From: Discostella pseudostelligera
Lineage: Eukaryota; Bacillariophyta; Thalassiosirophyceae; Thalassiosirales; Thalassiosiraceae
Assembly (NCBI GenBank): GCA_036940085.1
Contig: JALLBK010000405.1
Coordinates: forward strand, 1-26,728
DNA: 26,728 bases
Direction of reading: 5' to 3'
Position numbers and translations under genes: made by a program. The notes under the pieces are model-generated. The model worked only from the letters and a program-made list of their open reading frames with translations. It did no database searches and was not told the origin of the DNA. Below, in pieces: positions 8,924-17,586 of this stretch. Numbering within the stretch: position 1 is the stretch's first letter; every line of letters starts with the position of its first letter.

Positions 8924-9774
8924 CTATGATGACCGCAGCGCTTGCGTCACACACTTCTCCAACCTCCGCGCAAATACATGACACTCCCCACCATCTTTCA
9001 ATGTATTGTAACACTGCGCCAACTCCGCCCGAACATCCAAACATTGCTTATCGGAGATATTGTCCGATATACTCCCCTGATACTTGTTCATTAATCGATT
9101 CACGTCGTACTCCATCTCCACTTCCAAATCGACGAGCTTACTCTTCGCAGCATCGATCATTTCATCTAGTTGGTTATGTACTTGACTTGCTTGATTGTGA
9201 AATACTTCCATTTTTTGTTGAATCTCGGCCTCATGCTGTAACGAGATGGATTGCCGTTGATGATGTCTTTGGAGGTGGGATGTACGGTAATTGTTCCATT
9301 CGGTTTGTAGGATGTGTGAATCAAAGTCTTGGTTGATTTTGGCTGAAGTATGATTTTTTATGATAGCATCGTTATCGATCGTTGTTTCATTGCAATTGTA
9401 ATTGTCGTTTGTGAAGAAGGTAGGCATGGAATGGTGGACATGAGATTCATGCAAACAAAAAATAATTATGGCCGCGTCTGGAGGAAGCACTACCGTCTAC
9501 CGTCCTTATGATCTACGCCCACCTCCACACCAAATACCAAATTGAATAGACATGCTCAAAGAGATGGCGTTGAAAATAGAGAACGAACACCAAAACAAAG
9601 CGACGGTAGATGGCAGGAGCTGCTTCGACGTCGACAGCATCGACGGCCGGCCGACGGCACAAAGATTTCATATCCGTTCTCTCTCTCACCTTGTAACTCC
9701 GGCGATAGAAACAAGCCAGACCCCGCATCCTCATCCTGCCCCCCCGAAGATCCCTTGCTTGATCGATTGCCCAT
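8924..9774 (-). CDS. MIC19: MIC19/CHCHD3-like MICOS subunit with twin CX9C (CHCH) domain, two exons
   Basis: Exon 1 is 9774-9690 and begins MGNRSSKGSSGG, an N-myristoylation-type start as in animal CHCHD3. The donor is CAAG|GTGAGAG. The proposed acceptor is cttcctccag|AC at 9477, giving exon 2 (9477-8924) and 212 aa in frame. A later acceptor (ttcag before GCCAAAATC) would also keep the frame and drop the unusually hydrophobic IIIFCLHES segment, so the exon 2 start is uncertain. The C-terminus has exact C-x9-C pairs, C174/C184 and C194/C204, the CHCH fold imported and oxidised by the Mia40 route. The middle (about residues 75-150) is Gln/Glu/His-rich and likely coiled coil. In MICOS, MIC19 links MIC60 to the outer membrane to keep cristae junctions. 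The assignment combines the MG-x-x-x-S start, the coiled coil and the terminal CHCH. Other CHCH proteins remain possible. It is divergent from the SPP gene. Confidence 0.72.
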
Positions 9775-10241
9775 GATGTTTGCTGCGGCGTGCTTTTGTT
9801 TGTAGCGGTAGGTAGATAGCAGCGACGGCGACGGCGACCGGCGACGGAGTGTCGATGCGATGTCGAATGTCGAGGTTGGATATCTTTGACGATGAGGATT
9901 TCGGGCGCCCCCCTTTCTTCCTCCCCTTTTTCGATTCGTCTGTCTGCCAGCGCCGCCATCTGTCATTTTGTGCGGTTGAGCGCTTTCCACGTGGCGAATA
10001 ATTTGGCGGGAGAAATGGACTCGACTTGCATGATCTTTGCTGCCGCTGCTCATGCACCAAAACAAAACAATATCTACTCTCTACTCCTACAAGCTACTCC
10101 TAATGTATTGTAGCGACGTCGAAGACCATGACCATGAAGTCGTCGAGGTAATAGGCTACAATTGCTCCTACTTCTACTACTTACATCTTCATTCGCTTTA
10201 ATTTTAATAGTAAGAACCAAAGTCACAAGCACCTACTTACC
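9775..10241. promoter_or_regulatory. Divergent promoter between MIC19-like and SPP genes
   Basis: These 467 bp hold no supported gene. The open frames that cross it on the minus strand extend from MIC19 exon 1 and show no domain. It contains a CCACGTGG palindrome (9987-9994) followed 10 bp later by GGCGGGA (10005-10011, context ATTTGGCGGGAGAAA), a composite seen again around the 5S gene. Confidence 0.5.
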
Positions 10242-11544
10242 ATGGCATCGAAAAACCCACTGCTCCTCCTGTCCTACGCGACCATCGCCGCCCTTTGGGT
10301 CGGAGCGCAGTTGATCGACATCCCCTACGTCATCAACTTAATGCTCCTCGTCACTGCGATATTGTACGCAGCATGCCACATGTCGCTCACATTACGGGAA
10401 GAGCAGGCATTGGCACGTGGTGAGAAACCTCCTAATTCCACCGATGACAATGATGACGATAATGGCGAAGAAGCCGAAGATGAGCGACCACAGTACGAAA
10501 CTCTTAGGGCACAGGATGCCATGCAATTCCCTCTCCTTGGCTCGGCCTCCCTCTTTGGTCTATACTTGGCATTCAAATACTTTGATAAGGATACGGTCAA
10601 TCTCGTCATCAGTGTCTACTTTTGTCTCGTGGGTATGGCGGCATTGACGGCGACATTTGGACCTGTGTTGGAATCATTGGGGCCGAAGATGATGGGTATG
10701 ACGTATTCAAAGCATATTACGGTGAAACACCCCCTGCCAAAATTTATTGGGGGAGATAACCCATGGAAGATTGGTGTGGATTTTAGCGTGGCCGATCTGA
10801 TTGCATTTCTTGGGAGTGTGGCGTTCAGTGTTGTTTACTTCCAAACGAAGCATTGGACTATGAACAATGTCATGGGGATATGTTTCTGCTTGCAGGGCAT
10901 TGAACGATTTAGTTTGGGAACGTACAAGATTGGAGCTATTCTATTGGTGGGGCTTTTCTTTTATGATATTTTTTGGGTATTTGGTACCGAGGTGATGGTT
11001 ACCGTGGCGAAATCGCTCGATGGACCGATTAAGATTCTATTCCCCCGCTCTCTCGTCCCCGATGCTACCACGGGCAAGCTGGAAATGTCATTATTGGGTT
11101 TGGGAGATATCGTCATTCCAGGGTTTTTCCTCGCTTTGTTATTGAGATTTGATGCCCATTTGGCCAATCTGCCAGTGTTTCCGACAGACTTACATGTTCC
11201 TTTTCCCAAGCCGTACTTTCATTCGGCATTATTTGGATATGTGATTGGATTGGCGACGACGTTGTATGTCATGATCGGTAAGAGTCATTTGAATTCTGTT
11301 GACGTCATCCCATACCGAAACTTATCTTCGTTTTACCATCGTTCTATCGTTGCAATCTTTTCATTACACAGTCTTTGAGGCTGCTCAGCCAGCGTTGCTG
11401 TACCTCGTACCTGCATGCCTCGGCAGCTCGTTACTGTGTGCAACGGTTAGGGGGGAGTTGAAAGAGTTATTTGATTACTCTGAGGAAGAGGAGGAAGAAG
11501 AAGTAGAGGAGAAAAAGGACGAAAAGAGTAAAAAGGATGATTAA
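10242..11544 (+). CDS. SPP: Signal peptide peptidase (presenilin-type intramembrane aspartyl protease), two exons
   Basis: Exon 1 is 10242-11277 and exon 2 is 11372-11544, with a 94-bp intron (ATCG|GTAAGA...ttacacag|TC). The spliced product is 402 aa. SPP is a polytopic ER protease that cleaves signal-peptide remnants and type II membrane segments within the bilayer. All family signatures are present: YD in FFYDIFWVFG (D242), GLGD in LLGLGDIVIPG (D289) and the PAL motif in AAQPALLYLVP (352-354), which is created only by the splice. The N-terminus has two hydrophobic segments, then an acidic loop (DDNDDDNGEEAEDE, about residues 68-81). The tail is Glu/Lys-rich and ends KKDD, matching the KKxx ER-retrieval signal. 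Reading through the intron gives a stop at 11378 and loses PAL, so the intron is needed. Confidence 0.95.
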
Positions 11545-11873
11545 TTGTAATCGAAGATCAAAATATGGTATTAACTTATTGAATTCCACTCCTACCGTAT
11601 GAACTGAAATTGTATCACAACTAAGGTTCAGTTCACAATTCCATATGCAAATAATGCCAATGTGAAACAGCCGCAATGCCTGCATTGACATGCAAAACGC
11701 GACGACAGTTATCGTACCATAGCGGTTTGCTATCGATTAAGGCCGAATGAAAGGAAGGAGGCCTCCGGCGAATTGCCACGTGGAGTATGTTCCCGCCAAT
11801 TATATTCCACGTGGAGACAAAGTATGACTCTTCAAGTTGCAGATTTGTAAAGGCAACTGTTGCTCATTCCTCC
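11545..11873. other. Intergenic DNA between SPP and the 5S rRNA gene
   Basis: No gene was seen. The right half holds two CCACGTGG palindromes (11776-11783 and 11807-11814) on either side of TCCCGCC (11791-11797). Confidence 0.5.
11776..11814 (-). promoter_or_regulatory. CCACGTGG - TCCCGCC - CCACGTGG cluster 60 bp upstream of 5S
   Basis: Two perfect G-box-type palindromes flank one E2F-like heptamer (minus orientation, context TTGGCGGGAAC). The palindrome-to-heptamer spacings are 7 and 9 bp. Confidence 0.5.
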
Positions 11874-11992
11874 AAGAACGACCATACCACTGTGACAGCA
11901 CCGCTTCCCGTCTGCTCAGCGAAGTTAAGCACAGTCGGGCCAGGTTAGTACTACGGTGGGGGACCACGTTGGAATCCCTGGTGTTGTTCTTT
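11874..11992 (+). rRNA. rrn5: 5S ribosomal RNA
   Basis: About 119 nt match the eukaryotic 5S pattern throughout: ACCATACCACTGTGACAGCA near the 5' end, GCTCAGCGAAGTTAAGC (internal promoter box A region), AGTCGGGCCAGGTTAGTAC (box C region), GGGGGACCACGTTGGAATCC, and a 3' end GGTGTTGTTCTT. The 5' AAGAAC pairs with the 3' GTTCTT to close helix I. The ends are accurate to one or two bases. T-runs at 11990-11993 and 11996-12001 would terminate RNA polymerase III. It is a single copy here, not part of a tandem array, placed between two protein genes. Confidence 0.94.
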
Positions 11993-12001
11993 TGCTTTTT
12001 T
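11990..12001 (+). terminator. Pol III T-run terminators of the 5S gene
   Basis: A TTTT run at the 3' end of the 5S is followed by TTTTTT at 11996-12001, as expected for polymerase III termination. Confidence 0.7.
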
Positions 12002-12020
12002 CGGTCCATCTAACGGTCCT

Positions 12021-12065
12021 CCACGTGGATGGCTGTTTTGGCGGGAGGAGGCAAAAATGGCGGGA
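12021..12065 (+). promoter_or_regulatory. CCACGTGG plus two GGCGGGA sites upstream of the Rtt106-like gene
   Basis: CCACGTGG (12021-12028) is followed 11 bp later by TTTTGGCGGGAGG (heptamer 12040-12046), and a second heptamer at 12059-12065 has the context AAATGGCGGGAAGAA. The cluster is 150-200 bp 5' of the ATG at 12217. An S-phase E2F input would suit a histone chaperone, but this is inference. Confidence 0.5.
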
Positions 12066-12216
12066 AGAACCACCAACTACACCATCGATAGCAACAAAAT
12101 CGACATGGCACAACATCTATGTCGATGCCCTCGGCCCTCAAACCACTCTTACCTAGCATCGCATCTCCTCCGCATCATCTGAAAAGGTCATTACATATCC
12201 AGGAATCTGCCAAACA

Positions 12217-14135
12217 ATGCCGCAGTCAATACCGCCCGCGATAGATTTGATGGCCTGCGCTCCGGAAGAATTGGCGACTTGGCTGTTGACTCATCGGTTT
12301 CAGGTTGAGTATATGTTGTGCACCAATGCCAAGGCGCTCCTCGTCGTCGTAGACCTCATTGTCCGTTTCTCACAATTGGTTTCACCTCGTTATTCTAACT
12401 TCTTTTGTGCACTCTCTCCATCATCCACTTCGTACATCAAAGGAAAATGCCATGGACGTGGCCTCATTTCTGCTCAATTGCACATCCACCCTTCCCAATG
12501 CCGAAGAAATATCTGCGCTGCTACTTGGTGACAATGATGGTGNCTGCTACTTGGTGACAATGATGGTGAAATCGAAGGCGTGGAGAACGATGACGAAGCT
12601 GAAGTGAAGGTTGACAATAACATAACTGGAGCTGCTTCGGCATCCGTGGAAACTGTGTCAAAAGCAAGCAATACCGACACATCAACTGATACCTCTCCAT
12701 CTCCTCTATTGATCAATGACACTAGTAACAGTGTCGAAGTATCTTGCATCAACCCACGTGGAAAGTTTCTATTGCATCTCTACAACAATGAAATTGCATT
12801 GACCAACCCCAAAACTCCAGAGGACAAGATCCGATTCTCGGCAACCAATGTCGAACACATCATTTGGTTTCGTAAGCCGGAGGATTACAAGAAATTGAAA
12901 CAATTGAGCAGTTGTAGTGGTGGGAACGGTAAAGGCAACGCTAAGGACTTGCCTGGCCACATGGTCTTGATTTGTCTAGGGGATGGTATCATGTTTCGTA
13001 ATAAGGCATTGAAGCAAGTTTGCTTTCAGCTCCCATCGTATCCACACCCGTCTGCCACAGCTGTAGCTTCAGCAGACGATGTCGCTGAGAAAAGCGGAAA
13101 AAATAAGCAGCTGCTCACGGAAAAGTATTGGTGGAATGAATTCAGCAAGACATTACTAGCGAACGCCACTAAAGGTGGGATTATCCGTGTCCACGCAACG
13201 ATGGACAAGCCCGAGTTGAACACCGGCAAGATCAATTTTGTCTTTCGTTCCGAGGGCGAGTCGGGAAGAACAACAACCACCGAGTCCATGCCGTATGTAG
13301 GATGCTATCAAGGATTTAATGATGGAGCGCTCTTTCCTTTGAGGGAAGGATTGCTGTTCTTCAAGTGAGTGAATTGTTAGTAGTGATTGAATCTGCAATG
13401 AAATGTATCATTTCGTGCTGACAAAGCTGCAGGCCACCAATATTCGTACCTCGATCCAAACTTGCATCCATCTCTTGTGGACGTGGATCGGGTGGATCGC
13501 GCTTTGTCGACTTGGTGGCACAACTCGACGCTGATACAATAACCGACGAACAGGAAGGCAAAAAGGCAAATAAACAATCTGATACGTTGGAATTCACAAA
13601 CATCCATCGCGATGAGCTCAATGGTTTGAACGATTACATTCATCAGATTCTCATTCCTGCCATGCAGTTAGATGCTGATGGGGTGGATAAAGCTATTGCA
13701 AAAGCGACCAAATCCATTGATTGCAACGGCGACGAAGGCAATGCTGATGGGTCTGATGACGATGATGACGATGATGCCGATGTAGCTGTTGCAGCAGTTG
13801 TCTACTCCAGTGATGATGACGACGATAACAATCACAACAACGATACTGAGGAGGGAAAGAAAAGACGTCGTCCAACCCGTGCGGCAGCCAAATCGGCACG
13901 AGAAATTACCCGCACTGTGTTACAATCTGCAACAGGTGATAATGACGATAGTGACGATTCGGTCGAGTTTCAAGAGGAAGAGGACTCGTCGGACGGGTCG
14001 GACGATACAGATGGATCTGATGACCAGACTGACGTGAGTGATGAAGACTCTTCTTCAGAAGGTGGTGACTTTGAAGAAGATGACATGGACGATTCTGATA
14101 ATGGTCAAAAGATCAAGAAGGCAAGAGTCGGATAA
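12217..14135 (+). CDS. RTT106: Rtt106-like histone chaperone (tandem PH domains, acidic tail), three exons
   Basis: The exons are 12217-12303, 12443-13364 and 13433-14135. The introns are CAG|GTTGAG...tcaaag|GA and TCAA|GTGAGT...ctgcag|GC. Exon 2 contains an N at 12543 between two identical 25-bp copies. Counting the duplicate and the N only once (26 bp less) gives one continuous frame of about 561 aa. The first 65 residues look helical (CAPEELATWLLTHRFQ; LPNAEEISALLLGD), like the Rtt106 dimerisation region. A PH-like domain follows (SCINPRGKFLLHLYNNEIAL; HMVLICLGDGIMF), then the Rttp106-type second PH (CYQGFNDGALFPLREGLLFF, PPIFVPRSKLASISCGRGSG, FTNIHRDELNGLNDYI). The last 150 residues are Asp/Glu/Ser rich with a basic patch (KKRRRPTRAAAKSAR). 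Rtt106 binds H3-H4 during replication-coupled nucleosome assembly. The related PH pair also occurs in POB3/SSRP1, but no FACT N-terminal or HMG domain is seen. Confidence 0.86.
12518..12568 (+). repeat. Exact 25-bp duplication around a single N (assembly join)
   Basis: The 25-mer at 12518-12542 is repeated exactly at 12544-12568 with one undetermined base at 12543 between the copies. It lies in exon 2 of the Rtt106-like gene and shifts the frame by 26 bp. Counting the sequence once makes the frame continuous, so two contigs with overlapping ends were probably joined without merging. Confidence 0.9.
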
Positions 14136-14154
14136 GTAGAGATTATTTAGTGAT

Positions 14155-15048
14155 TCATTTATACATTGGTTCCGCAAAGTCTACAATAGTAACTCCGATG
14201 ATTGAATCATCATCGCTGTACTCGAGAGATGACGAGCACTCAAGAGACGATATTGTGTATGTGAGAGACAAAGTGTCCTCCTTGACGTCATCTCCGGAAA
14301 CGTAGTCATGCGGTACGATATTGACAGAGGTTGATGTTGATGCACTCGTACCTCCACAACCAAAGCTAAACGATGTTTTCTTCCCTTTCACTGGAGGCGA
14401 CAATCGCCGAGATACTTTCTCAATAACACTCGTCAAGCGCTCACGTCCACGTCTAGTATTTGATTCAAAAGTGCACGACATTCGCTTGACCCGCGGAGGT
14501 GACATAAGTCGCATCATGCGAGGTGGATTTTCACTGTCAGAGATCAGAGCTGCGAGTTTCCTATGATCCTCATCTAACTGTGAAATAATAGCTGATGATT
14601 TATGGTGATGACCGGTAGAAGACATTGTCTGCGTTTGGTTGAGCTTCTGCGTAGTAGTAGTCGGCGTAGGGAATGTCGATGAAACGACATCCAATTCCGC
14701 CTTCATGTCGTCGAGGACCGCAATCGACAACAAATCATCCCATACTCTGGAATGTTGACGCACGTGGTGAGTTTTGTGACTAGACGATGCATGTTTTATG
14801 ATGATCCTCTCATCAACCCACTTCTCTGGAGGAGACTGAGACGAATGAGCTGTCGATCGGAAACGGCGGGCGCAACTGCGTAGGCGACGCGATAGCTCGG
14901 TAAGAAAAATTGTTTCACCTTTCCGGCGCGCTAGTCCAGATGATGAGAATCGCTTGCGTCGGTGATCGGCGTGTGGTAGTGGGTTCATGATGATGTGGTT
15001 GTTACTATTTGGAGCAAGGGTCGGCGATTCCGCTCTTATCTGCCTCAT
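14155..15048 (-). CDS. Hypothetical basic, Ser-rich protein
   Basis: This is a single-exon frame of 297 aa starting MRQIRAESPTLAPN, ending 19 bp past the convergent Rtt106-like gene. The N-terminal 80 residues are strongly basic (DHRRKRFSSSGLARRKGE; LSRRLRSCARRFRS). The middle has a short helical segment (VWDDLLSIAVLDDMKAELDV) and QLDEDHRKLAALI, then more basic/Ser-Pro stretches (RMMRLMSPPRVKRMS; IEKVSRRLSPP), and the tail is acidic and Ser-rich (YSDDDSIIGVTIVDFAEPMYK). No transmembrane segment, signal peptide or known domain was recognised. The SP and RRLS motifs suggest phosphorylation by proline-directed or basophilic kinases, which is inference. Non-biased codon flow and a long frame between two recognised genes favour a real gene. 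It shares a 552-bp divergent promoter with the lipid kinase. Confidence 0.6.
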   Translation of the reverse strand: MRQIRAESPTLAPNSNNHIIMNPLPHADHRRKRFSSSGLARRKGETIFLTELSRRLRSCARRFRSTAHSSQSPPEKWVDERIIIKHASSSHKTHHVRQHSRVWDDLLSIAVLDDMKAELDVVSSTFPTPTTTTQKLNQTQTMSSTGHHHKSSAIISQLDEDHRKLAALISDSENPPRMMRLMSPPRVKRMSCTFESNTRRGRERLTSVIEKVSRRLSPPVKGKKTSFSFGCGGTSASTSTSVNIVPHDYVSGDDVKEDTLSLTYTISSLECSSSLEYSDDDSIIGVTIVDFAEPMYK

Positions 15049-15600
15049 GGTGAAGGTGAAGGTGAAGGTGAAGGTGCAGGCAAGGACGTATCTACCATAG
15101 TAGACTATTAGATATCTATCTCTATTTGTTGTTCGTGTGTGGTGACGGACGGCGCGGCCTTCGCTACTCTCGCATGATTTGAATGGATGTTACTGATTCC
15201 TCTGTGGACTCACGTGAACGTCCACGCAAGTTGTTGTTGTTGCAAGGGCAGCTTGCAAAGGCGAAGGCGGGAAGAGGGAGTTGGCGGGAGATATGTACAT
15301 AGAGAAAAGATATGAATTTGGCGGGAAACATGAAGATACAGCTTTGAAGATATTTCGGCGGAGGAAAAAGAAAGATATGGCGGGAGAGAGAAAGGATATG
15401 GCGGGAAGCAAAGATACGGCTTCGCATAGCTTTCGTGTCCATGATGTTGTGTGCGTGCCATTCCATCCGATCCGTCTGCCAGCACCACAGACACACCACA
15501 GACCGACACAATCGCCATCTCCAACACACACTCAACATCATCGCCACCTGCACCACTCATTATTTACCTACTTGGGATCGGGTGGATCGGATACACGACG
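15049..15600. promoter_or_regulatory. Divergent promoter with five GGCGGGA sites and a GGTGAA hexamer repeat
   Basis: A GGTGAA hexamer is repeated four times perfectly and once with one change (15049-15078), directly 5' of the minus-strand start. A TCACGTGA palindrome lies at 15210-15217. Five exact GGCGGGA heptamers follow at 15266, 15283, 15320, 15379 and 15400, all in plus orientation. The last two sit in near-identical GATATGGCGGGA blocks 21 bp apart. A GTG-initiated upstream extension of the kinase frame across 15451-15600 was not adopted. Confidence 0.6.
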
Positions 15601-17520
15601 ATGGCAATGGTGCCAATGGCAACGAAGGCTTGGATGCTTTGCATCGTCGCTGGACTCTTCATGATTCAGGCTCAATTGGCCTTGTCATTGTGTTCTCTGA
15701 CGGCAAGGCATGGAATTTTTTTGGCTGGTTCGTCACCACCGGTTGCATTCTTGTGTCTGTCTCGGTACGGCATCGCATGCATGTCCCCGACAACAGGCTG
15801 CGTTGACTTCGGCAAGTTAATGATCAGCAAGAGGAACCGCCAACGCAATACGCTTGCATTATCCATCTATCCTGATGACATCGAGCAAACATCAAATAAT
15901 GTAACTACTGCTGATGTCACAATGCTGGGTAAAACAACTTCTTCCATCGAAACTGCTCCCACACCAGCAAAGTCAAACACAGGATCGACTGCAATCATTC
16001 TTAACATGAATGCACGACATGTAACACCGGAATTGATATCAATCGCATCCAATATTTTTGGAGAAAAGAATGTGTTCGTCACAGAAACTGCGGAGGATGC
16101 AACATTGGCTGCACGTACCGTGGTCCGAGGCACATCTGCGTCTAGAGATACATCAGAGGGAGGAGAAGAGATGCACAAATACTCGTTGGTGATCCCCGTA
16201 GGAGGAGATGGAACTCTTAGTGGATGGATCAACGCCATGGTTGATGAAATATTGCTCTTACAGAAATTAGAGAATGATCCGATGCGGCAGAACATGTCAG
16301 TCGATGAAGCTATGAAACAGTTGCCATTGGTGGGGTATATTCCGATGGGGACAGGAAATGGACTAGGATATGTCGTTGGATGCAAATATGACAGCAAAGA
16401 AGTGAACAGTGAAGTTCCAACAAAGTCATTATTATCAAGTATGAATTTGTTCACGTATGCAAAGAGGCGAAAATCACAACATGTACGCGGAGTTATGACA
16501 CGGTTGAAAGAAGTTGGAGACGCCATACAACTTGCCGAGCAGATGAATCCACAATCTGATATATATTTTGAACTTTCAGGAATATGTTCTATTGTAGAAA
16601 TGCCTATGATGGAAGTTACTCATCGATCAGACTCAGTTGTCGAATCAGATAAGAAAGGTGACCTGTGCTTCTTTGCTGGGGCCGGCTTTGATTCTCTCAT
16701 GCTACACGATTTTCAACAAATCAAGGCTTGGTCACAGTCTTCAAAACGGGCTCCGACCTTTGTGAAAGATGCATTGTCAAGCGTGGCTGGATATTGCGTT
16801 GCGCTGATTACAAAGACGTTGCCTCAAACATTGAGGTATGGAACACACAAAATTCATGTCACGGTGTTAACGAAAAATGATACGTTGTGGGTTGACCATC
16901 GACGAGGTGATTTCTCTGAGTTGGCAGTAAGGCCAAGATTGCGCAGTGGTCAAGATGATACCGATGTCTACGGTCCAACTGATACAAGTTCATCCACTGA
17001 ACATTTAATATACTCAGGCACTACTGGAATCATTGCCGCATCTACCACGCCCTACTACGGAGGTGGCTTGCGGCTTTTTCCGTACGCTCGTCTCATACCG
17101 GACAAACTGCACTTACGAATCGGACGGATCTCTCCACTCATTGGCTTTTTCAACATCCCTAAGATATTCGAAGGCAGCTACCGTGAGAAGAGTGAAAGAC
17201 GGTTTGGATGTTTAGATTTCATTGGGAAGGAGTTTGAAGTGGAACTTCAGAGTGAAAGATACGAAGATTATGTTCGAAACAAGGCTCGGAGGACGAGGAG
17301 GGATAAAGAGCGGTCATGGTTGCCGTGGAGAAATGCTAACAGCAAACGACTGGATAAAGTTGATATGGGAAAAGATGTCGAACAACTCGTTTCAAAAGGG
17401 TTTCCTTTCCAGCATTCAGGAGAGAGCATGGGTATCAAAGACCGGTTTCAGATACGATTGGTGCAACAGCCAATCAAGTTCGTGAGTTTCCTACAGCCAA
17501 GAGTAATTTTAGACAATTGA
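15601..17520 (+). CDS. DAGK/sphingosine-kinase-type lipid kinase with N-terminal signal peptide
   Basis: From the first ATG in the frame (15601) this encodes 639 aa with no intron. The N-terminus has a hydrophobic core (WMLCIVAGLFMIQAQLALS, residues 11-29), consistent with a signal peptide or membrane anchor, so entry into the secretory route or plastid envelope system is possible. No clear ASAFAP plastid motif is seen. The DAGK catalytic fold is marked by TAIILNMNARHVTPELISIA, the ATP-site motif VIPVGGDGTLSGWINAMV (GGDGT at 201-205), and YIPMGTGNGLGYVVG (PxGTGNG, 248-254). The second half has FFAGAGFDSLMLHDF and TPYYGGGLRLFPYAR, typical of the C-terminal beta-sandwich of this superfamily. 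These enzymes phosphorylate diacylglycerol, ceramide or long-chain bases. The substrate cannot be told here. It is convergent with THOC2, 66 bp apart. Confidence 0.88.
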   Translation: MAMVPMATKAWMLCIVAGLFMIQAQLALSLCSLTARHGIFLAGSSPPVAFLCLSRYGIACMSPTTGCVDFGKLMISKRNRQRNTLALSIYPDDIEQTSNNVTTADVTMLGKTTSSIETAPTPAKSNTGSTAIILNMNARHVTPELISIASNIFGEKNVFVTETAEDATLAARTVVRGTSASRDTSEGGEEMHKYSLVIPVGGDGTLSGWINAMVDEILLLQKLENDPMRQNMSVDEAMKQLPLVGYIPMGTGNGLGYVVGCKYDSKEVNSEVPTKSLLSSMNLFTYAKRRKSQHVRGVMTRLKEVGDAIQLAEQMNPQSDIYFELSGICSIVEMPMMEVTHRSDSVVESDKKGDLCFFAGAGFDSLMLHDFQQIKAWSQSSKRAPTFVKDALSSVAGYCVALITKTLPQTLRYGTHKIHVTVLTKNDTLWVDHRRGDFSELAVRPRLRSGQDDTDVYGPTDTSSSTEHLIYSGTTGIIAASTTPYYGGGLRLFPYARLIPDKLHLRIGRISPLIGFFNIPKIFEGSYREKSERRFGCLDFIGKEFEVELQSERYEDYVRNKARRTRRDKERSWLPWRNANSKRLDKVDMGKDVEQLVSKGFPFQHSGESMGIKDRFQIRLVQQPIKFVSFLQPRVILDN

Positions 17521-17586
17521 GTTGAGTAATGGGTATCATAGACAGGGACCGTGTCATCTCAAGATGAAAGTTGATATCGGATTTTA

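Noticed and set aside
9513..10065. Overlapping minus-strand ORFs of 109-169 aa upstream of the MIC19-like gene
   Set aside because: Apart from the short MGNRSS exon, they are biased Arg/Ser translations of promoter and intron DNA without domain features.
11278..11378. Stop codon ending the SPP frame at 11378
   Set aside because: It lies in an intron with good GT-AG sites. Splicing adds the PAL motif expected of the family.
11545..12216. Possible tRNA or U6 genes near the 5S
   Set aside because: I looked for a GGTTCRANNCC-type B box and for U6 sequence and found neither.
12754..12770. CCACGTGG in the Rtt106-like coding region
   Set aside because: It has no GGCGGGA partner nearby and encodes conserved protein (PRGK), so it is probably coincidence.
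15451..15600. GTG-initiated 50-residue extension of the lipid kinase
   Set aside because: There is no ATG in it, and the ATG at 15601 starts directly before a signal-peptide-like hydrophobic segment.
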